From contig NC_133664.1 of assembly GCF_037893015.1 (NCBI RefSeq), positions 128,012,478 to 128,076,477 of the forward strand: DNA of 64,000 nt, given 5' to 3'. Of the stretch, positions 1 through 12,729 are shown in pieces; position 1 is the first letter of the stretch, and each line of letters opens with the position of its first letter. Origin of the DNA: Macrotis lagotis (lineage: Eukaryota; Chordata; Mammalia; Peramelemorphia; Peramelidae). A program made the position numbers and the translations under genes. The notes below the pieces were generated by a model. It was not told the origin of the DNA, did no database searches, and saw only the letters and a program-made list of their open reading frames with translations.

Positions 1-820
1 AATTTTGTGAGGAAAGAATGCCCTTGGATGTGAATTTTTGCTTTTATCACTGATATTCCAGCTACATTGTCACAGAAATGCTATTCAATGTCTGACCAGT
101 CTTGCTAATCAGTTCATCTGAAACTCTTCCAGGGAGAAGGATAGTAATTTCATTAGAAAATTAGTTCAAATAGGAAAATAGCCTTAAAAATGCAATAAGA
201 GGCGATATAATGTTTACAGAAAGTTTTTGAAGATCTAGGATGACTAAAAATGTCTTATAATGTGTGTGCTCAGCAATTATGGTTTTCAAGCAACTGATGT
301 TTGTCCTGTAGGAGTATAAAAAGTCGTATTATCTTGATAAAGTGATTACAGAGCTGTTAAGGTATGATTATAGGATCTTAAAAAAAGGGAATAGGGAAGT
401 TATTCCTGTGCATGGTACAGAACACAAATGAGAATGTACCATTCATTGAAAATTGGTTTGTCCTTGAATGCCAAATCCTTGTTGTGTTTTGGAAACAATG
501 TGATTACTGGTTGAAAAATTATATCTATATCTATATAGATATATATTCATATTGCTCTTAGAAGCATTCAGAGTTGGATGCAATCACTTCTAACACCAAA
601 ATTATTTTATTCATGATTATGAATCTTTACATGTATGTATGTATATAATGTGTATACACATACTCATTGCCACAGAAGAATTATATTCATGAAACAGCAA
701 TTGAAACTACCAAACCACATCCAAAAGAAAACCCCCTGATAAGATATATGACTCATCTCTTCCGCCATCTTTGCCCATAGAAATGGTAATATAATACATT
801 CCAATCTGTTAAAGATCATA
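1..820. other. No gene recognised
   Basis: AT-rich sequence with small simple repeats (tatctata near 525-548, atgtatgt near 630-650). I see no exon, domain or known repeat. Confidence 0.6.
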
Positions 821-1990
821 GGTTAATATAATTAGAGCTGAAAAGGGCTTGGAGTCTATCAAGTCCAAATTCCTCATTTTATAGATGAGGAAACTGAAAT
901 ATAGAGTGATAAAATGATTTGTCTGGGATCACAGAACTAGTCTGAGACAAGATTTGAACTCATGTCACTCTGATTCCAAGCATCTCTTCTTTTTTTTTAA
1001 AGATTTTATTTATTTTGAGTTTTACAATTTTTCCCCTAATCTTAGTTCCCTCCCCCCACCCCACCTCCACAGAAGACAATTTGCCAGTCTTTACATTGTT
1101 TCCATGGTATACATTGATCTAAATTGAGTGTGATGAGAGAGAAATCATATCCTTAAGGAAGAAACATAAAGTATAAGAGATAACAAGATCAGACAATAAG
1201 ATATCAGTTTTTTTTTTTCCTAAATTAAAGGTGATAGTCCTTGGTCTTTGTTCAAACTTCACAGTTCTTTCTCTGGATACAGATGGTATTCTCCATTGCA
1301 GACAGCCCAAAATTGTCCCTGATTGTTGCACTGATGGAATGAGCAAGTCCATCAAGGTTGATCAGCCCCCCCCACATTGCTGTTAGGGTATACAGTGTTC
1401 TTCTGGTTCTGTTCATCTCACTCAGCATCAGTTCATGCAAATTCCTCCAGGCTTCCCTGAATTCCCATCCCTCCTGATTTCTAATAGAACAATAGTGTTC
1501 CGTGACATATATATGCCAGAGTTTGCTAAGCCATTCCCCAATTAAAGAACATTTACTTGATTTCCAATTCTTTGCCACCACAAACAGGGCTACTATGAAT
1601 ATTTTTGTACAAGTGATGTTTTCATCATCTCTTCAGGGTATAGACCCAGTAGTGGTATTGCTGGATCAAAGGGTATGTACACTTTTGTTGCCCTTTGGGC
1701 ATAGTTCCAAATTTCTCTCCTGAAAGGTTGGATGAGTTCACAGCTCCACCAACAATAGTGTCCCAGATTTCCCACAACCCTTCCAACAATGATCATTATC
1801 CTTTGTGGTCATGTTGGCCAGTCTGAGAGTATGAGGTGGTACCTCAGACAACCTTTAATTTGCATTTTTCTAATAAGTCATGATTTAGAACAATTTTTCA
1901 TATGACTATGGATTGCTTTGATCTCTTCATCTGTAAATTCAAGCATCTCTTCTTTAGTCACTATAACATCTAGCTACTCTTTTGGGAATG
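821..1990 (-). repeat. MIR/THER-type SINE, interrupted by an L1
   Basis: 'cattttatagatgaggaaactga' style text with 'agatttgaactca' is the antisense of a MIR-like tRNA SINE. It stops at 992 and resumes at about 1956 after the L1 insertion. Confidence 0.7.
993..1940 (-). mobile_element. L1 LINE, 5'-truncated 3' end
   Basis: Antisense of the marsupial L1 ORF2 end and 3' UTR; the minus strand encodes remnants such as PFDPAIPLLGLYPEEMM and VAKNWKSSK. A T run at 991-998 marks the A tail. The direct repeat aagcatctcttcttt at 978-992 and 1941-1955 is the target duplication. Confidence 0.9.
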
Positions 1991-3480
1991 CACTTGGGAT
2001 AGAGTCAAGAACCATGAAGCTATGATATTTCTCCTAGTCAAAGTACTTTAAACTTGGCTCACAACTTTTAGAATGTGAGTGGTCAGGATGTAAATAGAAG
2101 TTAACATTATAATCTTCTATCAGAAGAATATATGCACATATAAATGCACACACATGCATACATTTGTATACAATGCACATATATGTATATATACACATAT
2201 ATTCATCCATAAACTTTATAGCACACACATATATGTGTATGTAAAATATAATAATTCAAAAAAATCCAAAGATAGTGGATTTATATCCTCAAAATACTTT
2301 ACACTGGAAAATTAAGTATAATTTTACAGAGGACAAAATGAACTTTACAAAATAAAGAACTTTAAGGCATTTCTGATTTAAAAAAACACCAGAGCAGAGT
2401 AAAACTTTGAAAAGAAAACCTAAGTCAAGAGAAACCTAAAGAGGTAAATGTATTTGAGCTATTGAAAGGGAATTTATGATGAAACAGTACTAACATTCTT
2501 TTAATAATTATTGGTTGTCCAATTTCAAAGATGAAAACACCAATCAACTTAATGGTAACTTGCACAATTATGTTTACTATTATGTTGTACAAGGCATTCT
2601 TCTCACTTGCCCTTTCCAGAATCACCCCACACCCTGATTTGATAGGAAACAGGACTATTGGTGATGGTCTGGATGCTACTGAAGTCTCTTGGCTTTTGAA
2701 TTGCTTTCTCTTTCTCCTGCACCTCGGCTCACCATCTACATGGGGGCAAGCATCAGCAAATGATTTCTGGTGATAGAATACAACCATCCAGTATATCCAA
2801 ACCTGTTTCTTGATGGACTAATCATCAGTACAGCCTTTTCTCTCAGATTCCTTCTTCAACCATGCTGCCCCCCCATACCCAAAGACTTTAATTTCCCTGA
2901 AGGTACCTGGCAAGTCATAGGAATAATGCTGTCAGATTGCTAGTGAGACATCATTTATGGTTGGAATTATAACATTATCTGATCATCTTCCAACCTCCAA
3001 CTTTCATTCTTGATTAATGAAAACATTCTTGGTAAATGCTCTTGCTCTGGTCCATCTTGTGCTGGTCCAAGAATTTCACCTCTAGCAGCAAAATATGAAT
3101 GTTCCTCCAACATTCTCTCTTAATCATGACCCCAGTTCCAAAAACCAACAAATAGAGAGAAAACATGTGTCCCTTCAAAAGCTTAATATCTTCACTGGAT
3201 ACTGAGAAGATGAAATAAGAAAATCTGGACCCCATGGTGACTGGGTACTGTTCTAAAGGTTTGCAATGCACTAGCATAGAAAGAAAATAGAAGAGGGTGA
3301 AACTTGCTAATTCTCATAATTGGGGTACATGAGGAAAGTACACAAATATGGGGGGGAGTGAAGTAGAAATCAAGTGACTTTCACTCTTATATGAAACATA
3401 TAAGAGGTTTGAGTATATTCAGTTTTTGGAGAAATATATCATACTCAACAAGAAAACAAATGGGAATATGGAGGAATATT
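1991..3480. other. No gene recognised
   Basis: A CA/TA-rich simple stretch lies at about 2125-2245. Open frames of 80-120 codons at 2425-2787 show no homology that I recognise. Confidence 0.55.
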
Positions 3481-3484
3481 AACT

Positions 3485-3965
3485 TCCTAAATCTGAAGAG
3501 GGGGAATGGGCTCAAAAGTAAAAAAGAAATAGAATCCAAAGGGCAATTGGACAATTGGGGCTGAACAAATTATAGTATATGAATGTAATAGAATATTATT
3601 ATGCTATAAAAGAAAATAAAAGAGAGCTCTACAAAGTGAAGTGAGAAAATTCAGAACAATTGGCACCAGAACAACAACCCTAAAGAAAAGAAAAAACAAC
3701 AACTTTGAAAAGTTTTTGAAATCTGATCAATGCAATGATTGATCACATTTCCAGAGACCCTGGTGAAGTATATTACCTGTCTCCTAGTAGAAAGGAAATG
3801 GATTCAAGCCACAGAAAGAGACATATATTTTTGGACATGACCACTGTACAGATTCATTTTGTGTTTTAATATTTGTTACAAAGGTTTCTTCTTTCTCTTT
3901 GTTCTTTCTTTTTCTTAGTCTTTAATTGGCAATTTATAATAATGATGCCATGAAAAAAAGCAGAA
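3485..3965 (+). mobile_element. Old L1 LINE 3' end
   Basis: Decayed L1 tail: 'gaacaaattatagtatatgaa', 'tctgatcaatgcaatgat' and 'agagacatatatttttggac' are blocks typical of older marsupial L1 3' ends, in the right order. Confidence 0.75.
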
Positions 3966-4063
3966 GGCAATTGAAACTTTTAAAAATGAGCAGAAGGAAA
4001 CAGAAGGCTGTTGAGAAGCACAGAGAAGTTCAATTTTGAAAGTATCACATTTATTATATATGT

Positions 4064-4203
4064 TGGGGTTATTTTAGGTTTTTACAAGGCAAATGGAGCT
4101 AAGTGACTTGCCCAAGGCCACACAACTAGGTAATTATTAAGTGTCTGAGGCTGCATTTGAACTCAGGACTGGTGCTTTATCCACTATACCACCTGGCCAT
4201 CCC
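4064..4203 (-). mobile_element. WSINE1-like SINE
   Basis: Antisense SINE from the 'ttttaggtttttacaaggca' tail to the 'cacctggccatccc' head, flanked by attatatatgtt at 4052-4063 and 4204-4215. Confidence 0.9.
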
Positions 4204-4250
4204 ATTATATATGTTTTTTAAAGCAAGTAGGGTGAAATAGAGAGTCACAG

Positions 4251-4251
<1 letters not shown>

Positions 4252-4303
<52 letters not shown>
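4252..4303. repeat. (AT)n microsatellite, about 52 bp
   Basis: Uninterrupted AT dinucleotides. Confidence 0.98.
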
Positions 4304-4307
<4 letters not shown>

Positions 4308-5744
4308 CTCCTCTTTGTCTTGTCCTGTGTAATATGGAATCGTTCCCTTTTTCAGAGTTTAAGTTAAGAATTTTTTAAATTATTAAATTATTAAAAATAA
4401 ATAAATCATAACCAGCATTTAAAAATTTCATTTTTGCATTTGGAAACCTCTTCATTTATAAGGAAACAGGAGTAATCAAATTGTATTCCTTTCATGAATT
4501 TAACATATTCTATTTTGTATTAAACTTATTTTGCCAATGTCATCTCTTCTACTTCATTTGTATGCTTCTTCACTCTCTTAAGATAGTGAATCTAATGTTA
4601 TATATCTCATCCACCCCATTGAAATTTCTTTTTTTAAATATTTATTCTCTTTTTTGTACAAATAATTTTTTTATACATGCCTGATAAATCATACCCCTGA
4701 CTATTTTGGGGAAAGTCATTTATTTCTTTGGTTCTTACTATGTTCATTTTCAACATGAAGGAGTTGAACTTCTGAATCCCATACAAGTTCTAGTTCTAAC
4801 CAAAGGAAGATTGCATAAGAATGGAAGACACCTGAACACCTTTGTAGGTAGAGGAAAAGAGTGTTAGGGAGAGCTAGAAGCTAGGAGAGCAATGATTTAT
4901 GGAAACAAATTGTCCAGAGAACATGGAAGAGAACAAGATTGAAAGCAGAAGTAGAGTTAACCTTGGCACCTTTTTGTCTCTTATTCAGAAGTCAGAGGAA
5001 AAATTGGAAATTGGGGTTTAGAAAGAGGGAATAAAATAGAAAACAGGGGCAATGTAGGAACTTAAGGGCATTAGATAAACCCAATTTTCACAGGAAAGGT
5101 ATGCATATGAAAAGGGATTGCAGTATTCTGGTAGAGGGTGGTGAAGATTTGGATCAGACTCTATGTGAATGCTAATAGACAGTCTTTAGGGGAAGAATAC
5201 CAACTTTTTCCCACACTGGTGATGACTCAGCAGAGATTAGATAACATCTAACAAGAAGCAATTATTGAGAACTTCCTATGGCATAGATTTTATCTCATTT
5301 TCAGGATACAGACAAAAATAAAGGCTTTTGCCCTTACATTTGTTGAATTAAATGAAATTGAATTGAGATTTTCTCCAAAAGTTATCTTCTGTAGCCTCAG
5401 ACTCCATTCTTCTATCAGAAATAGGAAAATAAAAAAGAGAAAAGGGGAGTGAGAAGAGCAAGCTTAATGAAGCGAGATTGGTTTTGAAAGGTTATAGATT
5501 TTCAGAAACCAGTATTTTTAGTAGCAAAAGTTTGGGGGGAGTGGGTAGAGTATATGTGTTTTTCCCACAAGTATGGATACTGAAAACCTAGCAAGGTGCA
5601 AAGATTTGCCAGAATAGGCAAGTCTCCCTGCACCCAGTCCAATGCTCTTTCTCTTGCCCCCACACTGCTCATGGGAAAAAACCCTACAGGGACCTTACTA
5701 TTAAGTAAGAGAATATTGCTGTCAATCATCAAAACCATATGTTA
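4304..5744. other. No gene recognised
   Basis: Unique-looking AT-rich sequence without recognisable coding or repeat content. Confidence 0.55.
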
Positions 5745-5745
5745 T

Positions 5746-5904
5746 GGAAGTAGTCAGGTGGTGCATTGGATAGAGCACTGGCCCTGGAGTCAGGAGGACC
5801 TGTGTTCAAATCTGAACTCAGACACTCAATAATTACCTTGCTGTATGACCATAGGCAAATCATTTAACCCCACTGCCTTGCAAAAACCAAAAAAAAAAAA
5901 AAAA
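5746..5904 (+). mobile_element. WSINE1-like SINE
   Basis: Head 'tcaggtggtgcattgga', box B-like 'gtgttcaaatctgaac', tail 'ccttgcaaaaacc' and an A run. It abuts the start of the L1 that follows. Confidence 0.88.
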
Positions 5905-5905
5905 A

Positions 5906-7445
5906 CTGTCTGATATTGGCTAAGAAATAGAGTGGTGGATCAGTGGAATAGATTAAGTACAAAAGAGACAGCAGAAAACAATTATAGTAATCTGCTGTTT
6001 GATAAACCCAAAGAGTTCAGCTTCTGGGATAAAAACTCTCTTTGATAAAAACTGTTGGGAAACTTGGATTAGACCAACATCTCACACCTTATACCAAGAT
6101 AAGATAAAAATGGGTACAGGATTTAGACATAAAAGACAATATTATAAACAAACTAGGTCAAGGAATAGTTTATCTGTAAGATCTATGGAAAGGGAAACAA
6201 TTCATGATGATGGAAGGAGATGGAGAACAACATTAAAAACAAATTGAATAATTTTGATTACATTAAATTAAAAAGCTTTTGCACAAACAAAACCACTGTA
6301 ACCAAGATCAAAAGAAATGTAGTAAATTGGGAAACAATTTTTACAACTATCATTTCTGACAAAGGACTCATTTCTAAAATATACAGAGAATTGAGTCAAA
6401 TTTATGAAAGAAATCATTCCCTAATCAACAAATGGTCAAAGGATATGTAAAGGCAATTTATAGATGAGGAAATAAAAGCTATCCATAGTCATATGAAAAA
6501 TTGCTCTAAATCATTACTGACTAGAGAAATGCAAATTAAAGCATCTCTGAGGTATCACCTCAAACTTCTCAGATTGTCCAATATGATCAGAAAGGACAAT
6601 GTTCAATGTTGGAAAGGATGTGGGAAATCTGGGACACTAATGCATTGTTGGTGGAACTATGAACTCATCTAACCTTTCTGGAGAGCAATCTGGAATTATG
6701 CCTAAAGGACAATAAAAAGTATGCATACCCTTTAATACAGCAATACCACTACTGGGTCTATACCCTGAAGAGATGATGAAAAAGGGTAAAAACATCACTT
6801 GTACAAAAATATTCTTAGCAGCCCTGTTTGTGGTAGCAAAGAATTGGAAATCAAGTGAATATCCATCAATTGGAGAATGACTGAACAAATTGTGGTAAAT
6901 GTGTGTTATGGAACACTATAGTTCTATTAGAAACCAAGAGGGATATGATTTCAGAAAAGCCTGGAAATACTTCCATGAACTGATCCTGAGTGAGATGAGC
7001 AGAACCAGAAGAACATTGTATACCCTAAAGGCAACATGGGAGTGATGATCAACCTTAATGAACTTGGCTCATTCCATCAATGCAATAATAAGGGACAATT
7101 TTAGAGTACCTGCGATGGAGAATACCACCTATGCAGAGAAAGAACTGTGGAGTTTAAACAAAGACCAAAGTCTTCATTTTTTTTTAAATTGTCTTGTACC
7201 ACATAATTTAGCTATCTCTAATATTTTATTTTCTCCTCAAGGATATGATTTCTCTGTCAACACATTCAATTTCAATCAATGTAAAGCATGTAAACTATGT
7301 AAACATTATCAGACTGCCTTCTGTGGGGTGATGAGAAGAGGAAAGGGAGGGTGGGGGAAAATTATAAAATTTAAAACCTTACAAAAAATGATAGGTAGAA
7401 GCTACTATTGCATATAATTGGAAAACTAATAAAATATTTTTAAAA
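5906..7445 (+). mobile_element. L1 LINE, last third of ORF2 and 3' UTR
   Basis: Frames encode decayed ORF2 C-terminal text: DYIKLKSFCTNKTTVTKIKR, SDKGLISKIYRELSQIYE, then CW.GCGKSGTLMHCWWN-like and VVAKNWKSSEYPSI-like segments, followed by the 3' UTR and an A-rich tail. The coding part is broken by shifts and stops and is 5' truncated, so it cannot move by itself. Confidence 0.92.
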
Positions 7446-7920
7446 AGAGAAAATATTGCTGAAATCAAAAAAGATTCAAAATTGTATCTATACTATACTG
7501 TCATTAAACTACCAGAATATGGGGATAGGTCTGAGTGATCTGGTTTAGCAAGAAAACCAAAATGGAAATGGAGATGTTGATAGGACTTCACTATAAAGTA
7601 TCCAGGGTATTAAAAAAAATAAAATTTTAAATTTTAAAAATGTATGACAGTTTTTTAAAAAATAAACAAAACTTGAGAGGAATCCATTACATATGACTAC
7701 ACAGCAACAAGAAAAGATAAAACAAAAGATAAATTGGGAAAACTCTAATTGTTCAATACCAGTAAATATTCATGTTCCCATAAAAAATAGAATCTAGTAT
7801 TTTGAATTATAAAATGTCTCTGAAAGAAAAATAGGTCAAAAGATTAAGGAAGAAATTAATTTACAAAAGGACATAACAAGAGAAATACAATGAAAGCTTT
7901 AAGTGCGTTCTCTCTGATGT

Positions 7921-8300
7921 TTATTTCAAATTTATTCTTTATGTAGTTTGTTCATATATAAGTAAGTCTTTGAGGACAAGGATAACAATCTGTTTGGGTC
8001 TGTTGATTCTGAGATGTCTATGAGGCATCCAGTTTGAGGTGTCAAAAAAGAGATGAATGACTATAGTTCAATTTGGACATGTTAAGTTTCATATTTCTAT
8101 GTGAAATTCAATGAGAAATGTACAGCAGACAAAGTTAGTGATATGAGATTGGAGTAAAGAGAGGGAAGGACTTGATATTTAGATTGTGGATTATCTGTAT
8201 ATAAATGATAGCTGAACCCATGGGAACTAATGAAATCAACTCTAGATAAAATAGAAAAGGACAAGAGAAGGGTTCAGAACATCATCCATGGGAACACTGA
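7921..8300 (+). repeat. Old interspersed repeat, family not assigned
   Basis: Text such as 'tttggacatgttaagttt', 'gaggcatccagtttgaggtg' and 'agaacatcatccatggga' recurs in an old repeat also seen at 56215-61430. It looks ancient and non-coding. Confidence 0.5.
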
Positions 8301-8461
8301 TAACATCCTCTCACTTAAATGCAATTTCATTTGTTTCAAATTTCATTTATATAAAGAACTTCAGAACTGATATAGTTTATGGTCTGTTGTATGACTAGCC
8401 ATTAGATGGTCTAAAATCTGTATCATTCTTAACTTTGTATTTCCCATTTCCCTGCTACCAT

Positions 8462-8690
8462 CAGAGACTTGGAGTCAGGAAGATTCATCTTGCTAAGTTC
8501 AAATCTGGCTTCAGACACATACTAGCTGTGTGACCCAGGGGACAATTTGCTCCAGTTTCCTCATCTGTTAAATGAGCTGGAGAAGGAAATGGCAATCCAC
8601 TCCAGTAACTTTGCCAAGAAAACTTCAAAGTAGGCATGAAGAATTGGACGTGACTGAAAGATGACCGAACAATTGCCATCATCACTACAG
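8462..8690 (+). mobile_element. tRNA-type SINE with RTE-like tail (MAR1-like)
   Basis: tRNA-like head (gttcaaatctggcttcagac) followed by 'ggagaaggaaatggcaat' and 'gacgtgactgaaagatgac', the 3' end shared with RTE/BovB LINEs. Confidence 0.8.
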
Positions 8691-8909
8691 AAATGGAAAG
8701 GGATTCATATTACATTTTTTTCTTTTGTTTCTTGGGATACCATGGGGGCCCCCCCAAATTATCAACAACCCAAACTGATCTCATGTATTCTTTCATTCTT
8801 TAACTAAATAACTATTCAGAAAGTCTACTGCTAAGACTGTACTCAAAGCTTTTTTGAGACTGTACTCAAAGCTTTTGATGAATGCTAGAGCCACCCAGGG
8901 TTTTGTTCC

Positions 8910-9460
8910 AATAAACCAGTCAACAAGCAATTATTACGCACTTATTTTATGGTAAACATTGGGCTAAGGGCTGGAACAGACAATAGAAAATCAATCTCTG
9001 ATGTTAAAGAACTTATATTACAATAGAATGAGATAGCACATAGAAGGAAGCTGAAAAGAAGGGTGGGGGGGGTACCTTCCAAAGAATCCCTGGAGAAGAA
9101 GGGTCAAGGTGAAGAGAAATTTAGTGTGGAACCTGGAGAATAATGGTTGATCTGTATAATCTCCTTAAATGTAGTCACAGTGAGGAACAATCAGTGAGAG
9201 TGAAAGGCCAAGGGGCAGAAGACAAAGCCTTTTCCTCTTAACTTTGACTTCAGAAACAAAGAGTTAAGTTAGAAAATGTCTAAGATTTCCTTTACTTGAC
9301 CATACCATGACATATAATATCTAGGATATATAAAAGCACCTTGAATGCAAATAAAGTGTCCATTTTTTTCTCACTGCATAGCATGGTCCCTGGCAAATAA
9401 TAAATGTTGATTGATTTGGCACTTTACAAGCCTTTAATAAATGCTTGTTAAATTGAATAT
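8910..9460 (+). repeat. Old repeat fragment followed by an L2-like tail
   Basis: 8910-9240 resembles the same old repeat as 7921-8300. 9340-9460 carries 'agcatggtccctggcaaata' and 'aataaatgcttgttaaattg', typical of L2-type 3' tails. Confidence 0.45.
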
Positions 9461-9499
9461 GTATTAGTTATATAGTTGTTTTTTAATTTTTAATAAAAA

Positions 9500-9950
9500 A
9501 TAGTGTTATATCAAAAAATGTTCAAGTCATAAGATCTAGAACTGGAAGGAGCCTTAGAGACCAACCAGGCCTAACCCTTCATTTTATAAATAAGGAAATT
9601 AGGTACTAAGACCTATCCAAAGAAACACAAGCAGAAATAAACCACACTTGAATTTGAAGTCTGGTATATGAATCAAGTTTAGCATTCTGAAGTATGCTGT
9701 GGCACAATACAAGCTGACAGGTGCAGAGCACTTTGTTTATAAAATGCTTTATATACAAGATCCCTTTAATCCTTACAACAGTCTAATAAGTAGGCATTAA
9801 AGGTATTATGCACTCCCTTTCACTGAGAGGACCCTGAGGCTCAGAAAGGTTTCAGTAACTTGCCCAGGTTCACCAAGCTATCAGATTCCAAATGCAGTCG
9901 ATCAAGACTCCAAATCAAGCCATGTTATTTCTAATGTGCCTCTCATATTT
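9500..9950 (-). repeat. Two adjacent MIR/THER-type SINE remnants
   Basis: Antisense MIR text: 'cattttataaataaggaaatt' and then 'accctgaggctcagaaagg' with 'aacttgcccaggttcac'. Confidence 0.6.
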
Positions 9951-10493
9951 CTCATTATTTTCCATCATTGACCATTCAGTCACAGAACTATCCTTCAAAA
10001 ATGGGGCTCAATATTCATTACATAAATGAAGAATTATAACTGTTACCAAAAATCTAAGTGATTTAGCAATGGTGAACCAGTAGTTTTCTGACTCAAATTA
10101 AATCAACTTACTGTGACTATTAATGTGTTTAGAATGCAGTATGAAATTCTGAATCAGGGCACAGAGAAAATGCAGTAATCTTTTGAGGCTTTTCTGGATG
10201 GTGGAGGGCGTTTTCCATTCTCTCCATTTCCTAAATTACATTAGACACAAAGGTCACACACCCTTTGGGGCAGAAGTAAGCTTAACTCTTAGTATGGAGA
10301 ATGTCACTCATGTGCAATGAGTACTGTCTTAGCCACTCCTTGGTGTCTGTCCCTGTAGCAAGCACTTTGAAGCATACCTGGAGCCAGGTGTTATACCACC
10401 CTTGTCCTACCCACTGGAAAGATGTTTTAGTGAATTTCTGCCGAACTCTCTCTCTTTCTTTCCTGTTGTTCCCTCCTACTAGATGCAACTTCT

Positions 10494-10494
<1 letters not shown>

Positions 10495-10574
<80 letters not shown>
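10495..10574. repeat. (CT)n microsatellite, about 80 bp
   Basis: Uninterrupted polypyrimidine dinucleotide run; it creates artefactual open frames on both strands. Confidence 0.98.
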
Positions 10575-10577
<3 letters not shown>

Positions 10578-10599
10578 CCTCTCTCAGCCTTGCCATGAT

Positions 10600-11159
10600 C
10601 TGATCATGAGGCTGGAACAAGATGGCCCCAGCTCCATTTGGTTGATCCAAGCTTTTATTCTTTTTTCTCTAATCTAAACTTTTCTTCTTTTCTCCTCTTT
10701 CTCTCTTTTAACTTGACTACTCCTTTCCTAGTTTGTAACTACTAATATGACCACACTTCCATGTGGCTGGATTCATGTGGTCCTAAACCTAATCGCATCT
10801 GGGTTTTCCTCTTTCCCTTCCCTCTTTTTCCTTTCTGAAATGTCTTTGCTATTAACTTTTTTAAATACTTTGTAGTAGTAATCTGTGAACCTTTGTGCAC
10901 TCTGTGAATTAAAATCCAAGCCTTTCTTACTCTGGAGTCAGATGGTCTATCTGTGAGTTTTTCACGTAGAGCAAACCAATCTTTAAGCCCCCTCTTATCC
11001 TGAGGTCATTTTCCCATCATCAATATTACCAAGTATATCTCAGTTCACAAGAAACTTGCAAGAACCAATTATATGTCCATTTTAAGAACAAGAGATGTCA
11101 CACTATTGAAGAAGAAATATGTCTAGCTTTTTTAACATTGAGAAAATATTTGTACCTGT
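10600..11159. other. No gene recognised; possibly repeat-derived
   Basis: Pyrimidine-rich sequence; no exon or recognisable element. Confidence 0.4.
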
Positions 11160-11516
11160 CCAATATTTTCTGAGAGCTTCTGACCCCCTTTCCATTTGTT
11201 CAATGTGAGCATCTGACCCAAATTGTTCAGCATAAGCCCCTCCTCAGATGCAAATTCTCTTCATTGTTCAATATAACTCCCTCTATTGTTAAATGTAAAT
11301 TTGCCAAGATTAGAGTAACCACTGCTCACCAGTCTGCTCCTCCCCCACCTACCTGACTCTCCATCTTCCAAAGGTGGGTATCTGACCCAGTCACATAGAG
11401 AGGGGTCACTCTTTGACCCCCTTTCCCCTGGCTATTCCTTACACAATAAATGGTCAAAACTCTATAAAAGTTTGACCCACATCCCCCTCCATGCTGAACT
11501 TTCTCAGGTTCAGTCA
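11160..11516 (+). repeat. Possible solitary LTR fossil
   Basis: Internally repetitive block (repeated 'ttgttca.' motifs) ending in a TATAAAAG box at about 11463 and pyrimidine-rich text, which resembles the promoter half of an LTR. No partner LTR or internal region is seen. Old and partial; the class is uncertain. Confidence 0.25.
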
Positions 11517-11560
11517 TTTCTTTTTTTTTAAGGTTTTTCCAAGGCAAATGGGGTTAAGTG
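11517..11560 (-). mobile_element. SINE tail fragment
   Basis: Only the WSINE1-like tail remains: T run, then 'aaggtttttccaaggcaaat' and 'ggggttaagtggc'. Confidence 0.75.
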
Positions 11561-11904
11561 GCATAATATTTGGCATAATATTGTTTTTGATTCAAAATGT
11601 AAAAAGCAACTATAACTAATAGAAAAAAATACATAAAACAAGCATTTATTAAGTGTTATTGCTCTTATTTTAAAGAGATTGAATACAATGATCTAAGCTT
11701 GAAAGGACTAGGTTTTTTGGTTTGAGGAGATGCCATGGACAACCATTTAAAGGAAATCATTTCAAAAGGTAAAAAGCCCTTTTCAAAGCATATCAGACTT
11801 TTTGTTCTGGTGGTATCTTCTGAGACTGTACCTAATTAGTCTTTGAACTATTCAAATGAATCATTATTGCTGATTCCCCAAAACAACAACAAAAAAGCAA
11901 TTGT

Positions 11905-12400
11905 TAGTTTTGTTGAGCTTGTTGTTTGTCCATTGTTCTCTAAGGGGAAATGAATTAGATTTAAGTGAGGGAGAAGAGTACATAGTTACAAGCCTCAGTC
12001 TCTCCTATGAGCCAGTCCAGTGACAAGATATAAATCAGAATGACTGGAGATGAGCCCAGATACAATGCATGACCTTGGTCTTTTTAAACTTAGATCTTTT
12101 CTAGGACTCCATTTGACTGGGGCATCACTCATTCAGTGATTAAGGCTAAGTAAAAAAAAGAAATGAAGCAAAGGATGGCCTCTTACTTAGTTAAAAAAAA
12201 TCAATTTGAGAAGGGAGGACCCTCAGGGTTTCTGACCAAAATAGAAATAATTTCTATGTATACTCCCTCTGAGCCATCAAAACTCAATAACCAAAGTGAG
12301 GTTTGGGCTGGCACCTATTATTGGTCAATCAGTGAAAGCCAGAGTAATTTGGGTTTAAGACTTGGTCAGGTTGTTCTGTCTGAATCCCAATGGGCCTTAT
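11905..12400 (-). repeat. Composite interspersed repeat, copy A
   Basis: Colinear with 20755-21220: a SINE-like tail in antisense ('gaatgactggagatga.ccca') followed by ~300 bp of shared text ('gaaatgaagcaaag', 'aatcaatttgaga', 'gatttgggtttaagac'-like). Family not identified. Confidence 0.65.
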
Positions 12401-12540
12401 TAAAGTCTAGTTTTCCAATACTATATGTCAAGAAATCATAAATGAAACTACATGGGACAAAGGAATTAATTGTCTTGACTGGGTTTTTTCCTAATGAGAG
12501 CATAAATAAGTAGGGAAAAGTAAAAAACAAATCTAGCCTA

Positions 12541-12680
12541 TAAACCTCATGATGATCACTGGAGTCAGGAAGACTTATTCAAATCCAGCCTCTTATACCA
12601 GTGATTCTATGCAAGTCAGTGGACTTCTGATTTCCCAGGCAACTTTCTAAAACTATTTGTGGTGAATAAGATGCTAAGGG
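12541..12680 (+). repeat. Degraded tRNA-type SINE
   Basis: 'actggagtcaggaagactta' and 'ttcaaatccagcctctta' remain of a tRNA-like head. Confidence 0.55.
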
Positions 12681-12729
12681 AATTTCTACACTGAGAGTTC
12701 CCCCCACTGGTGAAATCATAGGGCAAGAC

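Noticed and set aside
5999-7417. Plus-strand frames with conserved-looking protein text
   Set aside because: They are fragments of L1 ORF2 and its 3' UTR.
10282-10677. Open frames rich in Leu-Ser or Arg-Glu
   Set aside because: They are translations of the CT microsatellite.
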